Source of the DNA: Tetmemena sp. SeJ-2015
Taxonomy: Eukaryota > Ciliophora > Spirotrichea > Sporadotrichida > Oxytrichidae
Assembly: GCA_027382625.1 (NCBI GenBank)
Contig: JAJKFJ010021217.1
Location: forward strand, 124,001-188,000
DNA length: 64,000 bases
Reading direction: 5' to 3'
Under the pieces are notes generated by a model. The model saw only the letters and a list, made by a program, of their open reading frames with translations, was not told where the DNA came from and ran no database searches. Positions 54,801-64,000 of this stretch are shown here, in pieces. Made by a program: the position numbers and the translations under genes. How positions within the stretch are numbered: the first letter of the stretch is position 1; each line of letters opens with the position of its first letter.

Positions 54801-55720
54801 TAGATTCAATAAATTAAAGACAAACTCAGCCATCAAATCCTAAACTCAAAGAAAAATACCTCAAAGTAAAAAGCAAGCATTGAATTTTAATTTAAGTATC
54901 AATATAAACAATTTTAACAATTACCAAAAAATGCTTCATTCATTAAGAAGTGGGAAAAGAACTAGCTAAATTGATGTAGCATCTGCAAATGATCCCTCTT
55001 AAGTTGATGGAATTGATAAGTTGAAATTTTGTGCCGATTAGAAGCTAAAATGGGTAGAGATATATGGAAATGAGAAATGCGAAGACGTCGAAGCATTCGA
55101 GATATCATTCTCTAGCAGATTTTCAAAATTTTGGATTGGGATAGAGAGTAATCTCAACAGCTACTAACACAAGATTAGTATCTCCTTAAGCGTCATATTA
55201 AATGAGAAAATGATATGTTGATTTATTAACTTGTATCAACTCTTCTTAACAGTAAAAACTTAAGGTATAATCCAGCAGAAGACTATGATTACCCTGTCAA
55301 TTAAGAATCATTTAGTAGATCCAATCTGAAGAACACTCATTATGAATTTTTACTTTTAATTTTAAATCATCAAATAAGAGACTCTGAGATATTTAAAGCT
55401 TCAAATAGAGGCGAGTCATCAGTTAATGATAAAAGTAAGGAATTGTTTAGTTCTTTAAAATCACTTCTTTAGTTGAAAAAATTGGTGAAATATGGAAAGC
55501 CACTCAGAGGATGAAAAAAGATAATGTAAGATTTGCCAGACGCCAGGAGAAAAGACTCAATAGCCTTACACAAGAGATGTCAAGACTCAATTCATTTGCA
55601 AATCAGAGTTTAAATCAAGCAAGGAAATAATTTGAAAAGATAAAGTTCCTCATAAATTATTTATTTATAAGAAATATTTATGATAAGTTTGAGTAACAGA
55701 AAATTAGGCTTAATGTTTGA
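51803..55720 (+). CDS. long Q/N-rich and coiled-coil protein, multi-MDS
   Basis: Start at ATG 51803 (MSHNSLDKRQQRLAQSQRTY). Blocks include RGDEQTLLSTFNPLPPTLGS, a basic Thr/Asn-rich part, FRGLPLNLNSVDMQSKFAD, RVRPKHSMIAVNGDAQQFN and ARKITFKEAMNILKIAREDK. A later helical part (54060-54480) reads KYREEMNQLQKQKNITTN and RLNVTMLNEYLNKYSEKL. A short motif recurs at 54690 (KYLEIFGNE) and 55060 (KWVEIYGNE). The end (55460-55720) is a coiled coil (RLNSLTQEMSRLNSFANQ) closing at TGA 55718-55720, convergent with PHAF1. No family recognised. Pointers are likely at many AT-rich breaks but were not resolved. Confidence 0.55.
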
Positions 55721-55886
55721 ATATATACAAGACATAGTATCTAGATAATTGTGATTTCTTAATATATAGGATTAATCTCGATTTATGTTTAAAAAATTAC
55801 TTGAAAGGTTTGCTGCAATAGCGTAATGTTATAATTACTTAGTTCAGGTTATGAACTTTGGTGATAGAATTTTAATGTCATAATTC

Positions 55887-57315
55887 TCAAGCTTTAAAGA
55901 GGGTAATTGAAGCTATCGAATCACTTTCGTCAGGTATAATCTCAAAGATCATAGACTTAAAAGCATGGTAATGAGTACTAAAATCGTTAGTAACGTTTCT
56001 TATGAAGAACTGCTGTTAATCACCTCTTTATCTCTATCCTTCTTGAATGTTTTATTCAACTTGATTTGCCCCAAAGTGCTTCTAAAGTTGCTCTTTAACC
56101 TCTGAGAATTTAGTGATAGGAGTAACAGTAAGTCTCTGGTATTTCTTCTTTTATAAGGCTTGAGCAAGAGCTTGTGAATCTTTAGTAGAGATCATGCTTT
56201 GGTTTTGATCTCTCTTTTCTTGTCTACTTTGTTGCTTACTCTTTTTCTTTTTGGACATCTAGGCTGAGTTCGATTCATGAATTTTTGCTAGAATCTCGGA
56301 TTCCTTGAGCTCCTCTTAAATCATCTCCTTAGCTATTTAATTCACCTCTGTGTTCTTTCCTTCAGATCCATTCTTATCTGCAGGCAGGTTGAGTTCGAAG
56401 TTACATCTATCATGGAAGCCAAAGAATGGGTGGTAAGCCTAGTTGGTGTGAAGGATGAACTTTTGAAGTTTGTTATCAGAGTCTAGTTTTATATCTAGTC
56501 CTAGATTCAAGTAATTTAGGTACTAGGCTCCTTCGTGGAAGTACTCTTTATTCGGATTGCCCATGAGGCGCAATACATCCATCAAATGATCCTCGAATAA
56601 AAGCAGAGTGCCCTCTTAAGAGTCATCATTAGGGTGATATATTTAAATTCCCTCGTTTGGGATAATCTTCACTAAAATAATTTCAGATACAGCATATATG
56701 ATTCTTACCTTTTCTGACATCTTGAAAAGCAGTCTCTAAATCCTCCTAAATGTTTACTTTGACCAAACGATTTTCTTTAGTCTAGAGCATATCTTGAGTC
56801 AGCTCGGTTGAAGTCTCCTTAAATTCTTTCTCAGAGTACTCGAAAAGAAAACTGATGGGGGAGGAGAGATCATAAGTTACCAAGGCTAAGTTGCTTATGA
56901 TTCTTGGTGGATAAGTGGGGCCCATAAGACTTCCTAACTAAGAGTAGCTCATCAGTGGAAAATTCAACACTTATCTCTTTAGCTGAAAGTTAAGTCTCTT
57001 CTTCTAATCTTGCTGAGTCAGGAAAAGCTCAATTTGTTCGAGAGTCTGATATTCTTTGCTGAATCTCAACTTGAACCCTATAAAGATTGAGATTACGAGG
57101 TAATTCTATCAAGATTAGTGCTACTTACCAGAGTCAGGAAAGATTAAGAATGTAGGAATATCAACCTAATCTTTTGCTGCCACTATTTCTATTCTTCCAA
57201 ACAGGGCTACATTTAGCTGCACATATGTCAACACTTTATTTATGTTCTCGCCTATTCTAAGTTGACCAATGGAGGCTTTTTTGGGATCTATTTTTAAGGT
57301 ATTAGCTTTTGACAT
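55887..57315 (-). CDS. PHAF1: PHAF1 / UPF0183 (C16orf70) family protein
   Basis: Start at 57315 (MSKANTLKIDPKKASIGQLR). Recognisable blocks: GPTYPPRIISNLALVTYDLS, then FEDHLMDVLRLMGNPNKEYF, then NYLNLGLDIKLDSDNKLQKF with FILHTN and FHDRCNFELNLP, which follow the order of human C16orf70. Two short GT-AG introns were found (57078-57128, 51 bp; 56672-56708, 37 bp); no IES is needed. A Lys/Gln-rich insert (SKKKKSKQQSRQEKRD) separates the core from the last conserved block. Stop TGA 55887-55889; about 445 aa. In animals the protein joins the phagophore in autophagy by binding PI3P/PI4P with BCAS3. Confidence 0.85.
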
Positions 57316-57469
57316 AATTCAAATTGTTTATAATCCACTTTAACAAGAATAAATTGGATACAAGTGGAAAATAAAAAGTGATCTTGCAAATTAATGAAAT
57401 ATAGGAATTAGAATATTTGGATTGAAGATGACATGAATACTTGAAGTGGAGAGTTATTTCACCTACTTC

Positions 57470-60430
57470 TCACTTCTTAATGACGAATTTGGCTCCTCCC
57501 TTGATTCTTCTTTTTTCTGCGTGTTCTCTGTTAGCTCTATCTGCTCTTTGAAGATGCTCAAGGCTTTCTTTATTCTTCTGTGCCTGATCGATATCTCCCG
57601 TAAGCAAGGCTTGAGAGTCAATTCTGTTTCTGCTGTCCGAGGGCAAGCATAAGAGCACATTTTTCCCTTAAGTCTAAAAAAGAAGTCTTATATTCAAAAA
57701 AAGGTGATTACCTCATAGATGATTTGATCTCTGACATCCCAATATCTCTTCCCATCAAAGTCTATGAATCCCATGTAGTTTCCACTTATCTCGCTCACTC
57801 TTCTTCCCTGGTAATTAATCTCACCCACAAAGAAATCTTGCTCCCTATAAACACATGTTTAAGATGTTTTCATCAATTACTTACTTTTTCTTAATGCCTC
57901 CAATTTCATAAGAAGCAGTAATTCCATTCTTCTCATCTGTAAATTAGACCTTCCCACAAATCTAGTGATTGAGTGTTCCAAAGAAAGTGTTGTTGAAAGA
58001 GTCACTTGGATTGTTATACTTAATAACAGTGCCATCCTAAAATTTCACAGTCTTAGAACCAATGACGTGAAGAGCTATCGAATTTAGATAAGCCTTAGCT
58101 GAGAAGCCTGAATAGCCAGACCAAGAGTAGAGTTCGTCTGGGCCTTCCATCAAAATATGAGAGATAGGAGGCCTGTGAGAAGTTTGCTCAAGGTATATCT
58201 AACCCCCATCTGGTAATTCTCCTTAGAAAGTTTATTAAAGTCTAATTAGAAAAAATCCACTTTATAATTAAGTTTCTCCAAGTACAGGATTCAAGGGCTT
58301 ATCCCAATGATGAGTGCAATACATCCATGCTATACTTGTAGTAATAACAAACTTCATTCTTTCTATTGGGTCTTTTGCAAAAGCGGCTGCGCTCAGATAG
58401 TATGGAGTAACACAACACACAGTAGATATCACTTCAAGAATTGATTTATGACTCATACATTTGATTGGAAAGGAAGTCTCTGTGAGATTAAATTTTCCAG
58501 TTATCAGTCTTTTTCCTATTTACTTAGAAAAAAATATTTTTATATGGGAATATTTAACTTGATGAGCTCTTTGCCAGCATATATAAATAAGAAGCATTTC
58601 TAAACTTAGAAATGACCTTTTGATCAGTTAGAGCGAACCCTCCGTTTTTGTGAGCATCCTCAGCTCTAAATTCATCAAATCTCAGGATTATTTGTAGAAT
58701 AAACTTTATACAAATATGCTATTTTATTTGTGGGTTTCTTGCCTTTTCGAAGATTTTCTCTACCTTAGAAACTTTCTTCTCCTCTTCTATTTAATAGAGA
58801 GACTTATCCTGCTTTCTTTTAGTTGACTTTGCTATTTGCTTTTCTTCCTCTGTCTTTGACTGATTGTTTTGCTATATCATGAATGAATTTGCGAGTTCCT
58901 TAAGCTTATTTACAAAAAATAATGGTGGTCATTTCTTTGTGATTGCCTTATTCAATTTGTTCAATTATTGCATCTATAAGTTCATTCTCTTACTCAACAA
59001 CTTCCTTGATTGTAAGTTGCTTGAATTAGCTACTCTGCTTTAAGGTAAGAAGGTTTTCTTTGAGTGTTGAGAGGAGCAAATATTTGATGAAATTCATTTT
59101 CATATCTTGGTTACTCAGTTCGTGATAACTCAACTCAGTAGGAGTAGCTTAACTGATGGGCAACTCAAAGTCATTCTTGTTTGCATCTTACTATTACAAA
59201 GTTTAGCTCTTCCTTTCTTACTGGAGCTTATTCAGTTTTCCAGTTAACTTTGAATTTGAGAGTTGGCTGCTTGTTCTAGATTATTGTTTTAAGTCATTGA
59301 ATATAAAGCTCTCTCTTGCTGAGTAAAATGTTAAAATTAATACTTCTTATTACTAATTATACTAAAATGCCTCAATATCATCGTCACCCTCTTTTTTAAA
59401 GGGAGACTTTCCCTTTTTAGCAGTAGCTTTAAAAACATTAAAATAATATATGCAAAAAATCTTTGGCTGATAAATTGGGTTTCTCTGAAATGACTAGACT
59501 ATTATCATCTTCATCGTCGACAACTGGTTGAGCCTCAATCATATAGACTTCGTAGTTTTCGTTTTTAACCTTCTCTTGCATCAAGAAACTCCTAATATCT
59601 GATTAATTTTTCTTATCGCTGTCTTCATCACTTCTTTCGAATTCTCCAATCGAGTCAAAATTCTCCTCTATTTCTACGTCTTTCCTCTGCTTTATTACTC
59701 TCACTATCTCTTCATTCTAAAATAACATTACTCTATAAAAATTTAGGCATTCAAGCATTTCAAAACTACTTCAACAAGCATTTTGGTTTCATCGATAATT
59801 TAATTAGAAGGAAGATATCTAAATCGTCTAATTTACTTGTCTTTTGAAAAGGGGAGTCATTTCCGCCATATGTATCTACTTATGATTCTGAAGAATGGTC
59901 ACTATCATCATTAATTTACAGAAGGGAGATTATGCCATCATCTAACTTATTCGGAGAGTGAAAGTCAAGTTGCTTCTAAATATTTTACCCCTTATTAAAC
60001 AAAGAACATTATATTGCTTTTTCATAATTTTAGCCACGATTTCAATAAAGTCCTTTTCACTCATCGAAGTAGACTTAATCTACAATCTCTCAATTTCTTG
60101 GACAGTCTTGCTAATTATGGTGTCTGTAGAAGCTGGCTCTTGCTCGAAGATATTTAAAACATGCGATTAGTTTAATTTAAATCTAAGAGTTCCTTATTCA
60201 AATCAAGCTTTGAACTAACTTTACTCCCTGTGTTTAGTTTTAAGTGCTTCAATAAATTCAAAACTTAAAATGAATTAGAGAAATATCTTCCAAAGTTAGG
60301 ATTTAGTAATCACGTAATTGTGCCTCTCTCCTTACCCAATCAAGAATTACTCGGGCAAATTTATCTAGGCCCTCTTCCTCGCTTTCTATTGCTCAGTGAG
60401 TCTAAGCTGAAAAGTACTTTCTCTTAACTA
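57470..60430 (-). CDS. oxysterol-binding-protein-related protein (ORP)
   Basis: The ORD core is clear: KSILEVISTVCCVTPYY, then FAKDPIERMKFVITTSIAWM, KPLNPVLGET, a TSHRPPISHILMEG stretch and YWDVRDQIIYE. The end reads LPSDSRNRIDSQALLTGDID, QKNKESLEHLQRADRANREH and stops at TGA 57470. KPLNPVLGET is close to the family motif for lipid entry (E-Q-x-S-H-H-P-P is present here as E-Q-T-S-H-R-P-P, one His replaced). Upstream blocks at 58740-60430 (LKELANSFMIQQNN, acidic DDEDDNSLVISEKP, SKLDDLDI) give a long, charged N-terminus with no PH domain seen. The 5' limit is uncertain. ORPs move sterols or phosphoinositides between membranes. Confidence 0.82.
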
Positions 60431-60447
60431 AGCCTCCTCATTTGATT

Positions 60448-61787
60448 TCAACTTTATATAAAATATAATAAAATTGAGGGAATGTAGGGTTGGACTTCAC
60501 TCATCCTCATAGAATTCTAGGAGGAGTAAGCTTGGGATTAGAACTTAGATATCTTGCTGTTCTACTTCTTTTACTTTCTCTTCTTAATTATCTTCTTAAT
60601 CCTCGAGTGAATAGTTTTTGGAGTCTGTCCGATTCCGCGAGAAGTGTAAGTGACTAGATCTATGGAGCCTGCTACTGGCTTGCAAATCAACCCTAGCATT
60701 CCTTTGCCGAATCCTTTTGCTCCCCCTGCCACTCCTTTCTTCTTGGCTCCTCTAATCGGTTCCATCACTACGCCTGCAACAGCCCCAGCTATTTATCATT
60801 TAAATATGATATTAGCTATTTTTAATTTCCTTTACCATACTTTAAGCTCCTTTGGCGAAGCCATCCAACAGGTTGGAAACATCTACTCTGTGAAGTAGAT
60901 TATTTTTGTTATCTTTATAGCTCTGAGTGTTCCCAGATAACACAAATGGTGTTACTCTAGCTCCATCCCCAATTCTCTCCAACGAAACTATTAACAGCTC
61001 AGTAACCTTTACAGGGGCCCTCGCAACAGCTAAAAGACCTCTACTGAAATTAGAGGGAGCTCTCTCCAAGTCAAAGGCAGGACTAAAACTTTTAAGAATT
61101 TAATTGCTCTATATTAAAATGAGAGCACAGAGAAAAAGTTTCTTTTAGTCTTTCGATATCCTAGGTAAAGAGAGAAGAGACTGGCAATGCGTCGCAAGTA
61201 TCTTTTTAATTTAGCTCACTAAATACTGTAAAGGTAGATGTCTTTTGGGTCTTTAGTCTCTTAATTGTGAAATCAAATTCATAATACTTTATATAGATGC
61301 ACAAATTATTATCAAAAGATGGTATTACTTCACCAGAGCATTAATCAGATAGGATGCCTAAATTTCATTTAAGAATCACAGAATTTATAGAAATTTAGGC
61401 TAAGATGTTAGCGCTTGAAGAGTATGACTGAATATTGCTTACGTTTTTGTTCAGGAAACTCTCCACCTGAAAGTGAGAATGTCATCTATGGTCTGGATTG
61501 GTTAGAATAATTTTTTTTAAAAAAACAGTTATATTTTTGCCTCAATATAATAAATTTAGAAGTCTTGAAAATGTAAAGGTTTCCATTTGTACTATCCAGA
61601 ATGAATAAGTTTCTCACTATAAATGGTGTTATTTAGTGATTGTGAGTATTTTACCATTAGAGTCTGCAAATATGAGTAGGCCACGAACGTACTGCTGCGT
61701 CTGGACCTCAGATGATAAACTGTCTACGAGGGAGATTCTCTCCTAAGAGAGAAGGGTCTCTCTGTTTTCAACATTTGCTTCTGTCAT
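60448..61787 (-). CDS. short protein related to the VPS13 C-terminus
   Basis: A frame starts at 61787 (MTEANVENRETLLSQERISL) and, after an AATGG IES, reads LLIFADSNGNLYIFKTSK. Later blocks are SYLINALVKQYHLLII, SPAFDLERAPSNFSRGLL and RVDVSNLLDGFAKGAQSM. An AAAT-flanked insert leads to AGAVAGVVMEPIRGAKKKGV, GGAKGFGKGMLGLICKPVAG and SIDLVTYTSRGIGQTPKT. The repeated Gly-rich GAxxxG-xGxxxGxGKGxxGLxxxPxxG pattern is the hallmark of the VPS13 C-terminal (ATG_C-like) region. The stop is TGA 60448. VPS13 proteins are bridge-like lipid transporters; the missing N-terminus means this is either a short relative or the last part of a gene whose other MDSs lie elsewhere. Confidence 0.7.
61583..61653. other. 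IES, pointer CCATT/AATGG (71 bp)
   Basis: CCATT at 61583-61587 and 61654-61658. Minus-strand excision joins GLLIFADSNG to NLYIFKTSK in frame. Confidence 0.75.
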
Positions 61788-61799
61788 CTCTTTCTTAAT

Positions 61800-62260
61800 A
61801 GTGCTTTCTCAATTAATTTATCTTACTAGTGCTAATCAATAATCTATATTCAATATAGATAATAAGAAATAACATTTTCTTAAAGTGCTGATGCAATCTC
61901 TCTTATACAATTTATTAGGATATAGCTAAGAATTAAACAAATCCTTTATACTCTTAAAATTCTCGAAACTCACACATCATTACTTAAATATATTAAAACT
62001 GTACTCCCAAATAAAGAAGATTTATTTTATTTTGACAATTTCTAAATTCATTAAAAATGCTGATTAGAATTCAATGTTGAATTCTAAGAATCAGGATATA
62101 AGTCAAAAATATATCCTACAGTGGTATAAAAAGAGCGGCAAATCGATTATTTATAATTATTTAAATTTTAAAATTGAGAGAGCACCTGAGAAACCAATAC
62201 CTTCTTGTTCTCTTCATAAAATTAATGCAAGGCCGCCGCTTTCAAAATTTAAAATCCATT
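61800..62260. other. AT-rich spacer, doubtful short ORF
   Basis: AT-rich. A plus-strand frame at 62074-62265 (ends RPPLSKFKIHC) has partly protein-like text near 62185-62250 but no supporting context. No gene assigned. Confidence 0.4.
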
Positions 62261-62475
62261 GTTGAAATTATTAAATTTACACTAAAGTCTGAATACCTAG
62301 AATTAATCAAACGGATAGCAGAGTACATCTCTCTCTCAACCTACAAATGCTAATCCATAACTCGTGTAAGGTCTGAATACCATATTAAATGGGCAGCCTA
62401 ATTAAGGTACTTTAAGAGGAATTGAGTTAGCATAGAGCAGCTAATAAATTGACAACAGAACTTTTAACACATAAA
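62260..62475 (-). CDS. orphan coding block, unknown
   Basis: The minus strand is open for about 70 codons with natural composition: KYLNQAAHLIWYSDLTRVMD, then QVEREMYSAIRLINSRYSDF. It uses TAG as Gln. It lies upstream of the VPS13-like gene on the same strand and could be one of its MDSs, but the intervening 450 bp are AT-rich and no pointer was placed. No family recognised. Confidence 0.4.
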
Positions 62476-62834
62476 ATACACTTATTGGATAGAGCGATTA
62501 AGTTTCTCTTAACAGATTATAGCCTAACCTAAATTAAGGTTAAAGCTCTAATCATATTTTTCATACTTAAAATTTGGTTGGTAATTTTTTAATCAAGATG
62601 TGATAACAAGAAACAATCATTTGGGGGTAGTAGGATCATATATTTACACATTTTAAGATTGAAAATTTTATAAGTATGTTTACTAACTAAATTTTACATT
62701 TTTTGATCTAATGTACCAAGATAATAATTTGCCTAAAATAATTAAGCTCCGAGCTCTTATTTCTTATCCTCAAAGGAGCATTTATTTAATTTTAAATTTA
62801 AGTTTTTTTAAGAAGTAATAATCTCTTCAAAGAG

Positions 62835-62960
62835 TCACCGAGCTATTTCTGGAGAGAGCTTAAAATTTTGAAGCTCCAAAATCTCTCCACTAAAACCCTC
62901 CCACGACTTAAATAAGAGAATCTAATTCGCTTCTTGGTAGTCAAACTTAAATGACTTATT
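62835..62960 (-). CDS. orphan terminal MDS, unknown gene
   Basis: The minus strand reads FDYQEANQILLFKSWEGFSG then ILELQNFKLSPEIAR and ends with TGA at 62835. The text is protein-like, but just upstream on this strand there is only AT-rich DNA and then a gene on the opposite strand. So the rest of this gene is not where a colinear arrangement predicts. It is either a scrambled-gene segment or a gene remnant. Confidence 0.4.
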
Positions 62961-62984
62961 TATTCATTATAAAGATTTAATTTC

Positions 62985-63820
62985 TTAAGATTTAGACTCA
63001 AAACAATACTTAAAGGGCAAGTTCTAGCCCTAGACAGTAATTTTAAAAGCCAAAAGAGGAAATAAAAAGATCCAAAAGTCTAAACAAAAGCCACAATAAA
63101 AATGTGGAAAAGGAGGAGTTTGCTTGCTAGATTTGCTTTGAAACTTACAATGGAAGTTCAACTTATATATTGTAAATATTATTTTTAATCTTTGCCTAAG
63201 CTATTGCATTTAGTAAACATTAAGTAATTTACTTATTAGATGTACAAGTATTTTACTGATTGTGGGCATGACTATTGCGTGAATTGCTGCGATAAGATGT
63301 TTCCAACTAGCAGAAGAAACGGAATCACTTGTAAACTAAAAACTTATTATTTTTGTGCAGTGTGCAAGAAAGTAACTAAGGTATAAGACCCTACTACTTG
63401 TCTACGGTTTTCTCTCTCATTCCCAAAAACTTATAAAATAATAATTCTTAAAGATAATGCTTTTAATTAATAAACTCGTCTAGAAGCGCAATGACTAATA
63501 TTCCTCAAATTGAAGATGAGCCAGAAATCTAGTGCACTAATTATGAAAGCTGTGGGAATAATTCAGACATTTTATGCAAGAAAACTAAGCGATTGCTTTG
63601 TAATCAATGCTGGGATATGCAAAGAGAGGCATAAACTGCTTAGCAAAAAAGCGTTCAAAATATAAACGGTCTTTAAAACAGTATGAACTAGTCTTTAACT
63701 ATAACTTTTTATTTTTAAGTCATTGAAAGGCGAGTGCATAAATCAGAGAGTTAACTAAATCAATGATGCTATATCTAAAGAGATGAAAAATACTTAAGAC
63801 AAGCAGCATTTTTCCTAGCT
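62985..63820 (+). CDS. RING plus second zinc-finger (B-box-like) protein, runs towards the right edge
   Basis: After a Ser/Lys/Gln-rich lead (SSSPRQQFQKPKEEIKRSK) the frame enters a RING: ACQICFETYNGSST, joined by an ACTTAT IES to MYKYFTDCGHDYCVNCCDKM, then, by a TTGT IES, ITCAVCKKVT. The Cys/His spacing C-x2-C, C-x-H-x3-C-x2-C, C-x2-C is exact only after both excisions. An ACTAA IES leads to NIPQIEDEPEIQ and a Cys-rich stretch (YESCGNNSDILCKKTKRLLC, NQCW) like a B-box. An AGTC IES then gives NQSLKGECINQRVNQINDA. RING plus B-box suggests a TRIM-like ubiquitin ligase. Start codon and end not fixed. Confidence 0.75.
63161..63230. other. IES in RING, pointer ACTTAT (70 bp)
   Basis: ACTTAT at 63161-63166 and 63231-63236. 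Excision joins FETYNGSSTY to QMYKYFTDCGHDY and gives correct RING spacing. Confidence 0.92.
63329..63352. other. IES in RING, pointer TTGT (24 bp)
   Basis: TTGT at 63329-63332 and 63353-63356. Excision creates the last C-x2-C pair of the RING (ITCAVCKK). The insert has GT...AG-like ends, but splicing there would destroy the first of these cysteines. Confidence 0.85.
63375..63493. other. IES, pointer ACTAA (119 bp)
   Basis: ACTAA at 63375-63379 and 63494-63498. Excision joins AVCKKVT to NIPQIEDEPEIQ in frame. Confidence 0.85.
63690..63717. other. IES, pointer AGTC (28 bp)
   Basis: AGTC at 63690-63693 and 63718-63721. Excision joins NSMNQ to SLKGECINQRVNQ and avoids a TGA. Confidence 0.8.
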
Positions 63821-64000
63821 CTTTTTTTATTCAATTATTTTATCTTCTTATTTTAAGGAGATAAGTTTTTCCTCTAATAAATTACCTCTTTAATAATCCA
63901 AAATTATCTAATAATTTTGCAATTTATTTATAGCTCGTGAAGGATGTGCAAATATTATATTAATGTTGTTTTGTGATGAGTTGACTTAGAATTAAACTAC

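Noticed and set aside
57446..57660. Three competing frames over the end of the ORP gene
   Set aside because: Only the minus frame ending at 57470 matches the family C-terminus (DSR...L..GD...A...LE..QR); the others are shadows.
63329..63352. Spliceosomal intron (GTAAAC...GTGCAG) in the RING gene
   Set aside because: Splicing there would remove one of the last RING cysteines; excision by the TTGT pointer restores the C-x2-C pair exactly.
1..64000. TGA read as tryptophan or cysteine genome-wide
   Set aside because: All tryptophans in the conserved MYB, RING and ORP domains are TGG, and ERV46, RPB9, BRL1 and RNF25 end at TGA where expected. Apparent internal TGAs mostly vanish when IESs are removed.
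1..64000. Bacterial or viral genome with many short ORFs
   Set aside because: Under the standard code no gene is intact except RPB9; with TAA/TAG as Gln and IES removal, clearly eukaryotic families appear, with GT-AG introns.

Overview
The window reads as germline (micronuclear) DNA of a ciliate, most likely a spirotrich/hypotrich. Three observations support this. (1) Clear protein families read through only if TAA and TAG mean glutamine and TGA is the stop: ERV46, BRL1, three-repeat MYB, RNF25, PHAF1, an OSBP-related protein, an SLC49-like transporter and others. (2) Many genes are cut by short AT-rich inserts flanked by direct repeats of 3-9 bp (pointers). Removing the insert and one repeat copy restores the frame, often inside a conserved domain. 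These are internal eliminated sequences (IESs) between macronuclear-destined segments (MDSs). (3) The same genes also hold ordinary GT-AG introns of 33-86 bp. I saw no telomeric G4T4/C4A4 tracts, no tRNA or rRNA gene and no CRISPR array. The genus cannot be fixed from sequence alone.

Layout. 1-2.6 kb: a partial gene start, a membrane-protein fragment and a 589-bp foldback palindrome. 2.8-10.9 kb: a large gene of unknown function, then a partial, decayed tandem copy with the same IES positions. 11.5-15.1 kb: relics of a Tc1/mariner-type (TBE-like) transposon, two fragments. 15.6-25.7 kb: unknown genes, ERV46, coiled-coil genes, BRL1/BRR6 and a MORN protein. 25.9-37.9 kb: a coiled-coil ZZ-finger protein, RPB9, a three-repeat MYB factor, a very Q-rich protein, a RING-H2 protein and a Lys-rich protein. 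38.6-40.8 kb: a complete 2.18-kb element with 341-bp terminal inverted repeats and one gene for an SF3-helicase, Rep-like protein written in the ciliate code. 41.7-46.4 kb: an SLC49/FLVCR-like transporter, an RWD-RING protein (RNF25 type) and a DJ-1/PfpI-domain protein. 46.6-64 kb: two long coiled-coil genes, PHAF1, an OSBP-related protein, a VPS13-C-terminus-like protein and a RING/zinc-finger gene running to the right edge.

Genes are packed on both strands with short spacers (often 20-160 bp), and neighbours show no common pathway. Some genes have no IES (RPB9, MORN, DJ-1, PHAF1) beside others cut many times. IES lengths found range from about 10-18 bp to 398 bp. Coordinates of multi-MDS genes are outer limits; IESs I could place exactly are listed separately. 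All translations and repeats were worked out by eye.
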